Below are positions 1 to 6,917 of a stretch of DNA of 24,483 bases, piece by piece. The number at the start of each line of letters is the position of its first letter. Within the stretch, counting starts at the first letter, position 1. The position numbers were made by a program, and so were the translations under genes. The notes beneath the pieces are model-generated. The model saw nothing but the letters and a program-made list of their open reading frames with translations, searched no databases and had not been told where the DNA came from. The stretch is taken from contig CAYGJS010000032.1 in the NCBI GenBank assembly GCA_964350435.1, forward strand, positions 1 through 24,483, in the 5' to 3' direction. The DNA is from TMED27 sp964350435 (GTDB lineage: Bacteria; Pseudomonadota; Alphaproteobacteria; Micavibrionales; Micavibrionaceae).

Positions 1-23
1 GAACAACTGCGAACATTACGAAC

Positions 24-491
24 CTAAAACTGGATTAAAAAATGGGGGTTGACCACGAAGTCCATTATGCGGCGGTAATTTTTATCAGTCTTCAATAGAT
101 GCCTAATATTATTTTTATGTTCATCATAAGCAGCTTCTAGTGTTTTCGTACCAAGTCCATATTCTTTTGCGATTTTATTTTTTGCTTTACCCACCTTCAT
201 ATCTTCCTCATCAATCAATAAGATGACCATGTATGAGTAGACTTCAAGGTTTGGGGTGATTGTGCCAGATGGTCTGCCTTTCTTTTGTTTTATTTTAACT
301 TGATTGTTTTCGTATAGGCTTTGAAAAACAGATTTTATGAGTTCCAATTGATCTTCATCTAATGCTTTTCCTTCTTGAATCCATTGCGCAACGCCCAATA
401 CTTCTGTTTTCAAACGTTCAGAATATTCTTCAACACCATGCTTGAATTTCCAATGTTCTTCATCCATTGGCATCACCAAAAATCTTCTCAT
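24..491 (-). CDS. Hypothetical protein of the integrated element, putative DNA-binding
   Basis: I do not recognise the family of this 155-residue product. It is charged and probably helical. Residues 68-76 (KQKKGRPSG) look like a basic AT-hook-style linker around a GRP core. Residues 102-126 (KAKNKIAKEYGLGTKTLEAA and following) have the spacing of a helix-turn-helix. A DNA-binding role is therefore plausible but inferred. The first codon overlaps the 3' end of the upstream integrase by 32 bases. In-frame ATGs at residues 7 and 9 would shorten the overlap, so the true start is uncertain. Tight coupling to the integrase suggests both belong to the same element and are co-transcribed. It could be a regulator, an excision-related protein or accessory cargo. 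The stop is inside the window, so the gene is complete. The stretch is visibly more AT-rich than the housekeeping genes to the right. Confidence 0.6.
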   Translation of the reverse strand: MRRFLVMPMDEEHWKFKHGVEEYSERLKTEVLGVAQWIQEGKALDEDQLELIKSVFQSLYENNQVKIKQKKGRPSGTITPNLEVYSYMVILLIDEEDMKVGKAKNKIAKEYGLGTKTLEAAYDEHKNNIRHLLKTDKNYRRIMDFVVNPHFLIQF

Positions 492-1533
492 TCATGCTGG
501 CAACCACAGAGCTTGTATGCGCTTCTGATAAATGCGCGTAACGCTTTACCATTTGCAGGGTTTTGTGACCCAAGACCTCTGCAATTTCAGCTAAGGTTGC
601 GCCGTTCATAGCAAGGTAAGACGCGGCGCTGTGCCTTAAATCATGGAATCTAAAATCTTCAATTTCTGCACGTTGAAGTGCTGTGTACCAAGGGGAGCGA
701 ATATCTATGGGTTTTTCCGGGTTATTTGTATTTGGGAAGAGCAATGGGGTGTCATTTCTTTTATTGGCAGACCAATCTTTCAGCACATCCAATGCGTGCC
801 CTTTAAGAGGCAGCACCCGCCGCTCATTATTCTTTGTTTCTTCAATGATGATGCGCTGCTTGATCAAATCAACTTGCGGCCATGTGAGGGATAGAATTTC
901 TCCAAGTCTTGCACCTGTTGAGAGCGCTAAAACGACAATTACATATAGGTGCTTACTTTCACTGGCTTTACAGACACTCAGTAATTTTGCACGTTCTTCT
1001 TCAGATAAAAACCTGACTCGGCCTCGTGTTTCAGGAAGCTTTGTAAGCTTTGAGCAAGGGTTCTCTGAAATCCATTCCCATTCCCGTGTCGTGATAGACA
1101 AAAGATGCGACAATGCGGCCATATAACGATTGGCTGTAGCCGGGGAGCGTTTCTTGTTTTTAGAAACCTCTTCATTGAGCAACTTGGTGCGATATTCAGA
1201 GATTAGCGAGGCTGTGATGTCTGCAAGGGCAAAAGAACCTATGTTCTTATCCCACCAAGCAAGCTGCATCGTGCGTTGCTTAACTGCCTTGGGCTTTCTA
1301 GGCAGGATTTCAGCTTTGTAACGTTCTATTGCCTGACTGAGCGTGTGTTTCTTTGCTGCGCTGGTCTTAAAGTGTCGACCTTCAAGGATTGCGCTTTCCG
1401 TGGATTTGGCCCATCTCTGAGCATCCGTCTTGCGATTGAAGGTTGCTGTTTGGACAGGATATCCTTTTAGGCGAACTTTCACACGAAATGAAACCTCTCC
1501 TGATTTAGTCACTCTCTTCTCAACAGATGCCAT
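460..1533 (-). CDS. Tyrosine recombinase / site-specific integrase
   Basis: This 357-residue phage-type integrase catalyses strand exchange between an element's attP and a chromosomal attB through a tyrosine-linked intermediate. The N-terminal part (about 1-60) resembles an arm-binding domain, residues about 63-165 the SAM-like core-binding domain, and about 172-350 the catalytic domain. The full active-site set is visible: Arg209 (STGARLGE), a beta-hairpin Lys near 234, His297 and Arg300 (HDLRHSAAS), His323 (LGHKT) and nucleophile Tyr332 (VKRYAHL). The enzyme therefore looks intact. It lies 276 bp downstream of the 3' end of a tRNA-Phe on the same strand, the classical position for an integrase that uses a tRNA 3' end as attB. 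The element would extend leftward past the window edge. Known relatives are found in both prophages and genomic islands, and the sequence here does not decide between them. Confidence 0.93.
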   Translation of the reverse strand: MASVEKRVTKSGEVSFRVKVRLKGYPVQTATFNRKTDAQRWAKSTESAILEGRHFKTSAAKKHTLSQAIERYKAEILPRKPKAVKQRTMQLAWWDKNIGSFALADITASLISEYRTKLLNEEVSKNKKRSPATANRYMAALSHLLSITTREWEWISENPCSKLTKLPETRGRVRFLSEEERAKLLSVCKASESKHLYVIVVLALSTGARLGEILSLTWPQVDLIKQRIIIEETKNNERRVLPLKGHALDVLKDWSANKRNDTPLLFPNTNNPEKPIDIRSPWYTALQRAEIEDFRFHDLRHSAASYLAMNGATLAEIAEVLGHKTLQMVKRYAHLSEAHTSSVVASMNEKIFGDANG

Positions 1534-1645
1534 GAGATATTTATACGATACAGCACAAAAAACAGCAACAGGCGATATTAAATCACCGTACTTATTTATA
1601 ATATATATTTAATATCAATAGCATACTGTTAAGTAACATTAATAT

Positions 1646-1662
1646 GGGGCACTCAAGGGGCA
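1646..1662 (+). repeat. 17-bp element GGGGCACTNNNGGGGCA, copy 1
   Basis: The plus strand reads GGGGCACT, three bases, then GGGGCA, so the element is itself a direct repeat of a GGGGCA half-site. An inverted copy matching 14 of 17 bases lies at 1723-1739, and the three differences fall in the central spacer. Conserved half-sites with a free spacer are what a protein-binding site looks like. Integrase arm-type sites or an operator for integrase expression are the likeliest explanations. Confidence 0.55.
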
Positions 1663-1722
1663 TAAACCTCTAATTTTTATATATTCTTTTGCCGTGAAAT
1701 ATTGTGCTTACTGGCCAACAAT

Positions 1723-1739
1723 TGCCCCGCCAGTGCCCC
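1723..1739 (-). repeat. 17-bp element GGGGCACTNNNGGGGCA, inverted copy 2
   Basis: Read on the minus strand this is GGGGCACT, GGC, GGGGCA. It is the inverted partner of the site at 1646-1662 and lies 71 bp from the tRNA 3' end. The pair flanks an AT-rich 60-bp spacer that could bend. Confidence 0.55.
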
Positions 1740-1809
1740 GCAGTTACTTTTTGAGCGACGCTTGCAAGTCAGGGTTTTGTTTAAGCCGTTGATTTTATTG
1801 ATAAAGAAA

Positions 1810-1835
1810 TGGTGCCCGAGGCGAGAATTGAACTT
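1810..1835 (-). other. Predicted integration site (attachment core) at the tRNA-Phe 3' end
   Basis: The 3' end of the tRNA gene, including the T arm, acceptor strand and encoded CCA, faces the integrase. By analogy with other tRNA-targeting tyrosine recombinases, the crossover should fall in this part of the tRNA. A direct repeat of this segment is expected at the far end of the element, left of base 1, so it cannot be verified here. Confidence 0.4.
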
Positions 1836-1884
1836 GCGACACGGCGATTTTCAGTCGCCTGCTCTACCACTGAGCTACCCGGGC
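1810..1884 (-). tRNA. tRNA-Phe (anticodon GAA)
   Basis: The minus strand folds into a complete cloverleaf. The acceptor stem is GCCCGGG paired with CTCGGGC (one G-T pair). The D arm is GCTC/GAGC. The anticodon arm is GGCGA-CTGAAAA-TCGCC with anticodon GAA. The variable loop is 5 nt and the T arm is GCAAG-TTCAATT-CTCGC, with discriminator A and an encoded CCA at 1812-1810. One T-stem pair is an A-C mismatch, which is unusual for a housekeeping tRNA. It might reflect replacement of the 3' part by an element-borne copy during integration (inference). It stands between the rng cluster and the integrated element, all on the minus strand. Confidence 0.93.
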
Positions 1885-1958
1885 ACAAAGGTGGTAATCA
1901 AATTGATTGAAGCGTTATAAGAAAAACCGCAGAGGTTGTCCAGAGCGGATTTTGACTT

Positions 1959-3185
1959 TTACTCGATAAAGCCTTGAAATCGATCTTCCAAAGGCGGCGT
2001 GCGCCGTTTTCTGGTCATTTCAATAAGGCCGAGCGCAGTAATCCCGTGAATTTGCACGGTGCAGGGATCGTCATTAATAGCATCCTCGAGCGCGGCGATA
2101 AGCTGCCCCTGATCCTTTTTATTCTGGGATTTCAGGAAGTCGACAACGATAATCCCGCCGCAATTCCTGAGGCGGATTTGCCGCGCTATCTCCTTTGCTG
2201 CCTCGATATTCACCGCCAGATGCGAAGCTTTCGAGCTGCTTTTATTCACATCAATGGCCGTGAGAGCCGCCGTGCCCTGAATGATAATATTTCCGCCAGA
2301 CGGCAGCATGGCATAGCTATGGAACAAGGCCTCGATCTGACCGATAATATCGCGATATTCAAACAAAGCCAGATCATCTGACGCATTGGCCAGCTCAACA
2401 GGTTCAATCTTGGTCACCAGATCGGGCGCAAACACCGCGCACCATTCTTCGATCTGTGTAAAATGCTCCATAATCGAAATCTCTATTTTATCAATTTGCT
2501 GGCTGGCTTGGTCGCTAAGCGTGCGCTGGATTGCATCCGGGCCAAGGGCAATGAGGCCTGGCTCGTCCCCTTCGAAATAGCTGCTGATTTCCTGCCACGC
2601 GCCTTTCAGGATTTTCCCCTCGCGGATCAGCACGTCAGTCTGCGTATTTGCGGCGGCAGCGCGCAAAATCACGCCCTCAATCGCATCTAAATCATCCAGC
2701 ATAGTGCGAATAGTCTTGCGCAGCACTTTGTCGCGAATCCGCATCGAAATGCGGTTCTCGTTCAATGTAGAACCAAAAACCAGATACCGCCCCGGCAGAG
2801 TAATATCCATGCTCATTTGCGGGGTTTTGTTCTCCTCGCCCTTATATTCATCGCCCTCGCGCACCACATACGCACTTTTCGCCTGCACGGCGACCATTTG
2901 ACCGGGGGAAAAGCGTTTGCCGATCGCTTCATCGCCGCCTTTGTGGATTTTGCCGTCTTTATCGCTCCAGCGCGTATCGGCGTTATAAAGGATGCCAGTG
3001 TTAAAACCGTCTAGATCCAGATAAACCGCGTCAATCGCCTTGTTTACAGATTTAATTTTCGCCCAGTAAATCGAGCCCCAGCGCACCTCCTCGCCCGCAG
3101 GATCAACCTCCAGCCCCTCAAGGCGGCCATTCTTCAGGGCTGCTGTCCAGAGCGCCCCGTCTAATTCCTCAATCAGTATATCCAC
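1959..3185 (-). CDS. rng: Ribonuclease E/G family endoribonuclease, short form
   Basis: This 408-residue single-strand-specific endoribonuclease of the RNase E/G family is expected to act in rRNA 5'-end maturation and mRNA decay. Residues about 35-130 match the S1-type RNA-binding region. The catalytic core has the two metal-binding aspartates in TAIDVNKSS (Asp312) and GGIIVVDFL (Asp349), corresponding to Asp303 and Asp346 of E. coli RNase E. The protein ends shortly after the ...LGLIEMTRKRR segment. It therefore lacks the zinc-link CPxCxGxG motif and the small C-terminal domain that promote tetramer formation in RNase E. The short form is seen in other alphaproteobacterial RNase G-like proteins next to maf and infA. 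The start is GTG, the stop of maf is 17 bp upstream, and the two are probably one operon. A yacG gene often follows in related genomes, but none is seen before the tRNA. Confidence 0.88.
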   Translation of the reverse strand: MDILIEELDGALWTAALKNGRLEGLEVDPAGEEVRWGSIYWAKIKSVNKAIDAVYLDLDGFNTGILYNADTRWSDKDGKIHKGGDEAIGKRFSPGQMVAVQAKSAYVVREGDEYKGEENKTPQMSMDITLPGRYLVFGSTLNENRISMRIRDKVLRKTIRTMLDDLDAIEGVILRAAAANTQTDVLIREGKILKGAWQEISSYFEGDEPGLIALGPDAIQRTLSDQASQQIDKIEISIMEHFTQIEEWCAVFAPDLVTKIEPVELANASDDLALFEYRDIIGQIEALFHSYAMLPSGGNIIIQGTAALTAIDVNKSSSKASHLAVNIEAAKEIARQIRLRNCGGIIVVDFLKSQNKKDQGQLIAALEDAINDDPCTVQIHGITALGLIEMTRKRRTPPLEDRFQGFIE

Positions 3186-3202
3186 GTCAACCCTTTCAGG
3201 GA

Positions 3203-3838
3203 CTATCCTTTTGTAAAACCAGAACCTTTTAACATGTTCATTGTATCATAAAGTGACAGGCCTACGACATTTGAATATGAGCCGCGGATAAATTTGACGA
3301 ACATTTCCGCCGATCCCTGAATGGCATAGCCGCCGGCTTTGCCCTCCCATTCACGCCCCGCAATATAGGCTTCAATTTCGGAAGGGCTAAGGCGCTTAAA
3401 CTGCACCAGCGTATCCACGCATCGCTGAATAAGCTTCCCCTCGGGGGTTATAATCGCAATTCCGCCATATACATGATGACGGCGCCCAGACATCGCCTCA
3501 AGGCAATGGCGCGCATAGGCTTCGTCTTCGGCCTTATCGAGGATTTTACGACCCTGCCCTACCACTGTATCGGCGGCCAGAATATATGCGCCCCCCTCCC
3601 TACCTCCCCCCTTAAGGGGGGAGGATTCAGGTGGGGGGAGAGTTTTTTGAGCAATCGCCTGCGCCTTGGATACCGCCAAACGCAGAGCAAGCTCTGCGGG
3701 CAATTCGCCTTTAAGGGGCGTTTCATCAATATCCGCAGGCATAACCGCATCCGGCACGACCCCCACCTGTTTCAGCAGGTCTAGGCGGCGCGGCGAAGCG
3801 GATGCGAGGATCAGTTTATGGATGGGGTTTTTTGTCAT
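3203..3838 (-). CDS. maf: Maf-family nucleotide pyrophosphatase with an in-frame palindrome-encoded insertion
   Basis: This 211-residue Maf/YhdE/YceF-type enzyme hydrolyses nucleoside triphosphates such as dTTP or UTP, or modified nucleotides, to monophosphates, as a house-cleaning activity. Seen motifs are SASPRR (13-18), the DTV motif AADTVV with Asp90, KAGGYAIQG (167-174) and GSYSNVVGL (186-194). Residues about 66-83 (LPPPESSPLKGGGREGG) do not belong to the family. They are the translation of a G/C-rich palindrome and lie just before the AADTVV strand, in a position usually occupied by a surface loop. The reading frame is intact, so the protein is probably functional. The start ATG lies inside the ATGAC terminus of another palindromic repeat, and no good Shine-Dalgarno sequence precedes it. 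It lies between infA and rng on the minus strand, as in other alphaproteobacteria. Confidence 0.92.
   Translation of the reverse strand: MTKNPIHKLILASASPRRLDLLKQVGVVPDAVMPADIDETPLKGELPAELALRLAVSKAQAIAQKTLPPPESSPLKGGGREGGAYILAADTVVGQGRKILDKAEDEAYARHCLEAMSGRRHHVYGGIAIITPEGKLIQRCVDTLVQFKRLSPSEIEAYIAGREWEGKAGGYAIQGSAEMFVKFIRGSYSNVVGLSLYDTMNMLKGSGFTKG
3590..3643. repeat. G/C-rich palindromic element inserted in frame in maf
   Basis: The core at 3603-3624 is a perfect 22-bp palindrome: nine bases CCTCCCCCC, TTAA, then GGGGGGAGG. Further C-runs (3591-3600) and G-runs (3631-3639) extend the inverted symmetry outward. It encodes about 18 extra residues in Maf without breaking the frame. This is comparable to Rickettsia palindromic elements, which are known to insert in frame in genes. 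Membership of any named family is not shown. Confidence 0.75.
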
Positions 3839-3910
3839 TCTGAAATGCTTGCATTGAAGAATCTTAAAATCAATGCATAAGATCCGTCAGCGTAAACGCT
3901 TCAGGATGAT
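3834..3910. repeat. GTCAT...ATGA palindromic element, copy upstream of maf
   Basis: It begins GTCATTCTGAA, has a central pair GAAGAATCT / AAGATCC, and ends CTTCAGGATGA, so its ends are inverted. It resembles the elements at 12445-12508 and 23711-23789 in ends, internal CTTCAG/CTGAAG blocks and length (about 65-80 bp). The left terminus contains the maf start codon, read on the minus strand. The rest of the infA-maf gap (3911-3948) shows nothing else. Confidence 0.7.
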
Positions 3911-3948
3911 GATTTTCTAAATTCGCAATGCTCATTTAAAAAAATCCA

Positions 3949-4167
3949 TTACTTTTCACGGAAAATGATACGGCCCTTGGTCAGGTCGTAAGGGGTCATT
4001 TCAACAACAACAATGTCGCCTTGCAGAACGCGAATACGGTTTTTACGCATTTTCCCTGCGGTGTGGCACAAAATAACGTGCTCGTTTTCAAGTGTAACGC
4101 GGAACATGGCGTTCGGGAGAATCTCGCTCACCACGCCTTTAAATTCCATTAAATCTTCTTTTGCCAT
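3949..4167 (-). CDS. infA: Translation initiation factor IF-1
   Basis: This 72-residue protein is a single OB-fold factor that binds the A site of the 30S subunit and helps IF-2 and IF-3 select the initiator tRNA. The full length matches the family. The sequence MAKEDLMEFKGVVSEILPNA, the LENEHVILCHTAGKMRKNRIRVLQGD core and the ending YDLTKGRIIFREK are typical. A Shine-Dalgarno-like AAAGGA stands a few bases before the ATG on the minus strand. It is the first gene of the leftward cluster infA-maf-rng, with gcvT starting divergently, so the 263-bp gap to gcvT should hold both promoters. Confidence 0.97.
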   Translation of the reverse strand: MAKEDLMEFKGVVSEILPNAMFRVTLENEHVILCHTAGKMRKNRIRVLQGDIVVVEMTPYDLTKGRIIFREK

Positions 4168-4430
4168 TTTTATCCTTTAAAATTCCAATGAATGCCTGTT
4201 TACACCGTCTTGAGGGAGAAATGCAAGCCATAGTGAAATATTTGCAACACGCTTTGTGAATCCAGAATCAATCCGCTCTAAACCGGATTAAGGATGAAAG
4301 CTGCGTTTAAAACGAATATGGTCTCATTTGACGCGTGATTAAGACATTTTCAAAGGCCTGCAAAGATTACAGTTTGATAATTTTACAAACTTCGTCAATA
4401 ATAACATCCATTCAACAAGGACATCGCGAC
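4168..4430. promoter_or_regulatory. Divergent intergenic region between infA and gcvT
   Basis: The region must contain promoters for the leftward infA cluster and the rightward glycine cleavage operon. I see an AATCCG/CGGATT inverted repeat at 4270-4289, a possible operator, and an AT-rich GATAAT at 4376-4381 that could be a -10 box for gcvT, though no good -35 is paired with it. The conserved elements of a glycine riboswitch, common upstream of gcvT, are not visible. Confidence 0.4.
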
Positions 4431-5543
4431 ATGAAAAAAACCGCCCTCCATCAACTCCATATCGATCTCGGCGCTAAAATGGGAGAATTCGCAGGCTATG
4501 ACATGCCGCTCTATTACCCCGAAGGCGTGATCAAGGAACATGAATGGGTGCGCGCCAGTTGCGGTTTGTTCGATGTTTCCCATATGGGGCAAGCGATGAT
4601 TACGGGCGCGGAAGGCGGCCGTGATGCCCTCGACTTCATGCAAAAACTCACCCCTTCAAGCTTCGAAAAACTTGGCATTGACCGCACCAAATATACCGTC
4701 CTCACCAACCCGGAAGGGGGCATTATCGACGATCTGATGGTCACCAGAACGGGCGAAAACGGCTTCCACCTGGTTATCAATGCGGGCTGCAAGGATAAGG
4801 ATCTGGAATGGATCAGGAAGAATTTGCCCGAAACCCTGAGCCTTGAATATCATTCAAACTGGGCTTTACTCGCCCTGCAAGGCCCGAAATCTGAAACCGT
4901 CATGCGCGAGGTTCTGGGTATAGATCTTTCCGACCTTCCCTATATGGGCCTCTGTGCGAAAGAGGATTACTCTATGTTTATCTCTCGCCTTGGCTATACG
5001 GGTGAGGACGGCTTCGAAATCTCGGTTAAAAATGAAGATGCGCTCGCTCTCACGCAAAAACTCCTCGCTCACCCCGCCGTGAAACCTATCGGTTTGGCCG
5101 CGCGCGACTCGCTGCGCATGGAGATGGGTTATGCGCTCTATGGTCATGAAATCACTGCGCAAACCTCACCCGTAGAAGCCTGCCTGACATGGGTCATGGG
5201 CAAAACCGCCGATGGGTATTTCGGAAGCGAGCGTATAAAAAAAGACCTCAGCCAAGGCACCCCGCGCAAATTGGTGGGCATAAAACTCATCGATAAAGGC
5301 GTCGCCCGCGAAGGGGCAATACTGGAAGACGAGAGCGGCAAGGAAATCGGCATTCTGACATCTGGCGGATATTCTCCTACACTTAAGGCCTCTATCGGTA
5401 TCGCCTATATTAAGACCGAACTGGCGCAAGCAGGGCAGGGGGTTTTCGTCAATGTTCGTGGCCGCAAAATCGCCGCGGAAGTTGCAACGCTGCCCTTTAT
5501 TGCCCCGAACACAAAATCGGCCAAGAAAAAAGAAGCAGCATAA
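4431..5543 (+). CDS. gcvT: Glycine cleavage system T protein (aminomethyltransferase)
   Basis: This 370-residue protein transfers the methylene carbon from the aminomethyl-lipoyl arm of GcvH to tetrahydrofolate, releasing ammonia and giving 5,10-methylene-THF. The N-terminal signature TALHQLHIDLGAKMGEFAGY, the GLFDVSHMGQ motif (45-54), LGYTGEDGFEI in the middle and the C-terminal barrel GGYSPTLKASIGIAYI are all typical. I chose ATG 4431, preceded by CAAGGA at a good distance, because the frame upstream to 4335 adds 32 residues with no family resemblance. It is the first gene of the operon. The next gene begins 6 bp after its stop. The length is normal. Confidence 0.96.
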   Translation: MKKTALHQLHIDLGAKMGEFAGYDMPLYYPEGVIKEHEWVRASCGLFDVSHMGQAMITGAEGGRDALDFMQKLTPSSFEKLGIDRTKYTVLTNPEGGIIDDLMVTRTGENGFHLVINAGCKDKDLEWIRKNLPETLSLEYHSNWALLALQGPKSETVMREVLGIDLSDLPYMGLCAKEDYSMFISRLGYTGEDGFEISVKNEDALALTQKLLAHPAVKPIGLAARDSLRMEMGYALYGHEITAQTSPVEACLTWVMGKTADGYFGSERIKKDLSQGTPRKLVGIKLIDKGVAREGAILEDESGKEIGILTSGGYSPTLKASIGIAYIKTELAQAGQGVFVNVRGRKIAAEVATLPFIAPNTKSAKKKEAA

Positions 5544-5549
5544 GCCGCG

Positions 5550-6917
5550 ATGGATCCTGAAATCGTAGAAAAAGCATTAGGGTTTCTTATCAAAATCCCT
5601 CTGCTTTTTCTCGTTCTCTTGATTGTTTTAATGATCCACGAAGCCGGACATTACCTCGCCGCCCGAATGTTCAAAATGAAGGTGCAAAGATTCGTCATCG
5701 GCACAGGGCGCAATCTCCTCCAGACCTCAGATCGCCACAATACAAAATGGAGTTTAAATCTCATCCCCTTTGGCGCGCATGTCGAAATCGCAGGCCTTGC
5801 CGAAGGCGCGCAGCTTGTGCACGCATATTGGAAGCGCGCCCTGACCATCCTCGCCGGTCCGGCATTTAACCTCGCCACGCCTTTTATTGTGCTCTTTGCA
5901 TTTTATTTGATCATCGGGCAGCCCTCAATCCCCCCCGTCATCGTCGGCATAGAGCATGGTCAAAAAGCGCAAGAGCTGGCCTTGCAACCCGGCGACCGCT
6001 TCCTCGAAATCAACGACCATAAAGTGTTGAACTACCGTCACATATGGCGTGAAGGCTATGACGGCGGCGCGATTGAGCGTGATTACAAAATCGCCCGCGG
6101 CGATCAAATTATAGACCTTACGTTTTCGCCAAACTGGACGCAGTATCGCGATGAAGATGGCATAGAGCGTAAAAACGCCCGCTACGGTATTTTGTGGGAG
6201 CATAAACCCTATAAACTCAAGGCTATCCTTGCGATTAACGGCGAAAACGTGAAAGACAATGAAACCCGCGCCAGAGAAATTCTTCTAAAAAATCTGGACA
6301 AAAACATCACAATCGCCCTCAAGGGCCCCGAAAAAGATGTGCCCTACGTATTTGATATATTCTTGAGCAGCGCCTCAAACCCGCATCTGAGTGATAAAGA
6401 TCATGATGGCTATAAAAAGGTCTATCTCGGCGCGGCGCGGGATAATTTTTACCTCAGGCAACCAGCCGCTGATCAAATCAAAGACGCGTCAGCCTTTGTT
6501 TTAAGCCGGATTAAAAACATCGCCAAACTGCCGTTCCAAATCTTTCCGATTGATAGGCAAGCCATAACAGACGAGGCCGCCGTGGAAGGTCACGAAACCC
6601 CGATCACCAATTTCATTTACGCCTTCATCTACAAACTCACGATTGCCTCCATCATCATCGCTCTCATTAACCTCCTGCCGCTGCCTTATCTGGATGGAGG
6701 ACATTTGATGATCCAGACCATAGAGTGCATCAGGAAAAAACCGATCACCCGCAAAACCAAAGCATGGCTCTTTGCCGCCTGTTTTTGCTTTGTCTATTTC
6801 TCGGTATTGATGGCAAACAAGGATAACTTGTCCTTCTACATTGACTCCCGCCTGCAAAAAGTGAATCAATTTATAAATAAGCAAAATATACAAACAGCAG
6901 AGGATAGTGATGGCTGA
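5550..6917 (+). CDS. RseP/site-2-protease-like membrane zinc metalloprotease with PDZ region
   Basis: This 455-residue M50-family intramembrane protease homologue has its first membrane segment (about 12-30) running into the zinc motif HEAGH (His30, Glu31, His34). PFGAHVEIAG (73-82) matches the substrate-binding strand found after it. A second hydrophobic segment covers 96-123, a PDZ-like region (PGDRFLEINDHKVL) lies around 130-190 with a possible second one at about 220-272, and the third metal ligand is in LPYLDGG (Asp382) inside a membrane segment. A last hydrophobic segment is at about 405-421. All catalytic residues are present. Family members cleave anti-sigma factors or remnant signal peptides in the inner membrane; the substrate here is unknown. 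The gene sits inside the glycine cleavage operon and its end overlaps the gcvH ATG by 8 bp. It does not sit in the usual dxr-bamA neighbourhood, so it may be a paralogue of the main RseP. Confidence 0.85.
   Translation: MDPEIVEKALGFLIKIPLLFLVLLIVLMIHEAGHYLAARMFKMKVQRFVIGTGRNLLQTSDRHNTKWSLNLIPFGAHVEIAGLAEGAQLVHAYWKRALTILAGPAFNLATPFIVLFAFYLIIGQPSIPPVIVGIEHGQKAQELALQPGDRFLEINDHKVLNYRHIWREGYDGGAIERDYKIARGDQIIDLTFSPNWTQYRDEDGIERKNARYGILWEHKPYKLKAILAINGENVKDNETRAREILLKNLDKNITIALKGPEKDVPYVFDIFLSSASNPHLSDKDHDGYKKVYLGAARDNFYLRQPAADQIKDASAFVLSRIKNIAKLPFQIFPIDRQAITDEAAVEGHETPITNFIYAFIYKLTIASIIIALINLLPLPYLDGGHLMIQTIECIRKKPITRKTKAWLFAACFCFVYFSVLMANKDNLSFYIDSRLQKVNQFINKQNIQTAEDSDG

Larger units (their letters stand above)
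1534..1809. other. AT-rich intergenic region between integrase and tRNA-Phe (candidate att/arm region)
   Basis: There is no coding region here. The stretch next to the integrase start is very AT-rich (about 1575-1645) and probably holds its promoter. Two 17-bp elements in inverted orientation lie between the integrase and the tRNA and are described separately. Because the region sits between a tRNA-targeting integrase and the tRNA 3' end, it would be expected to hold integrase arm-binding sites. That is inference from position. Confidence 0.5.

Noticed and set aside
683..1126. 147-codon plus-strand open frame
   Set aside because: It is a shadow of the integrase, which has complete catalytic motifs on the other strand.
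1702..1920. 72-codon open frame across tRNA-Phe on the plus strand
   Set aside because: It reads through the complement of a tRNA gene, and the peptide is a by-product.
4335..4430. 32-codon N-terminal extension of gcvT
   Set aside because: It has no resemblance to GcvT. A good ribosome-binding site precedes ATG 4431, and that start gives the normal family N-terminus.
4168..4430. Glycine riboswitch upstream of gcvT
   Set aside because: The conserved tandem-aptamer sequence blocks are not present in the gap.
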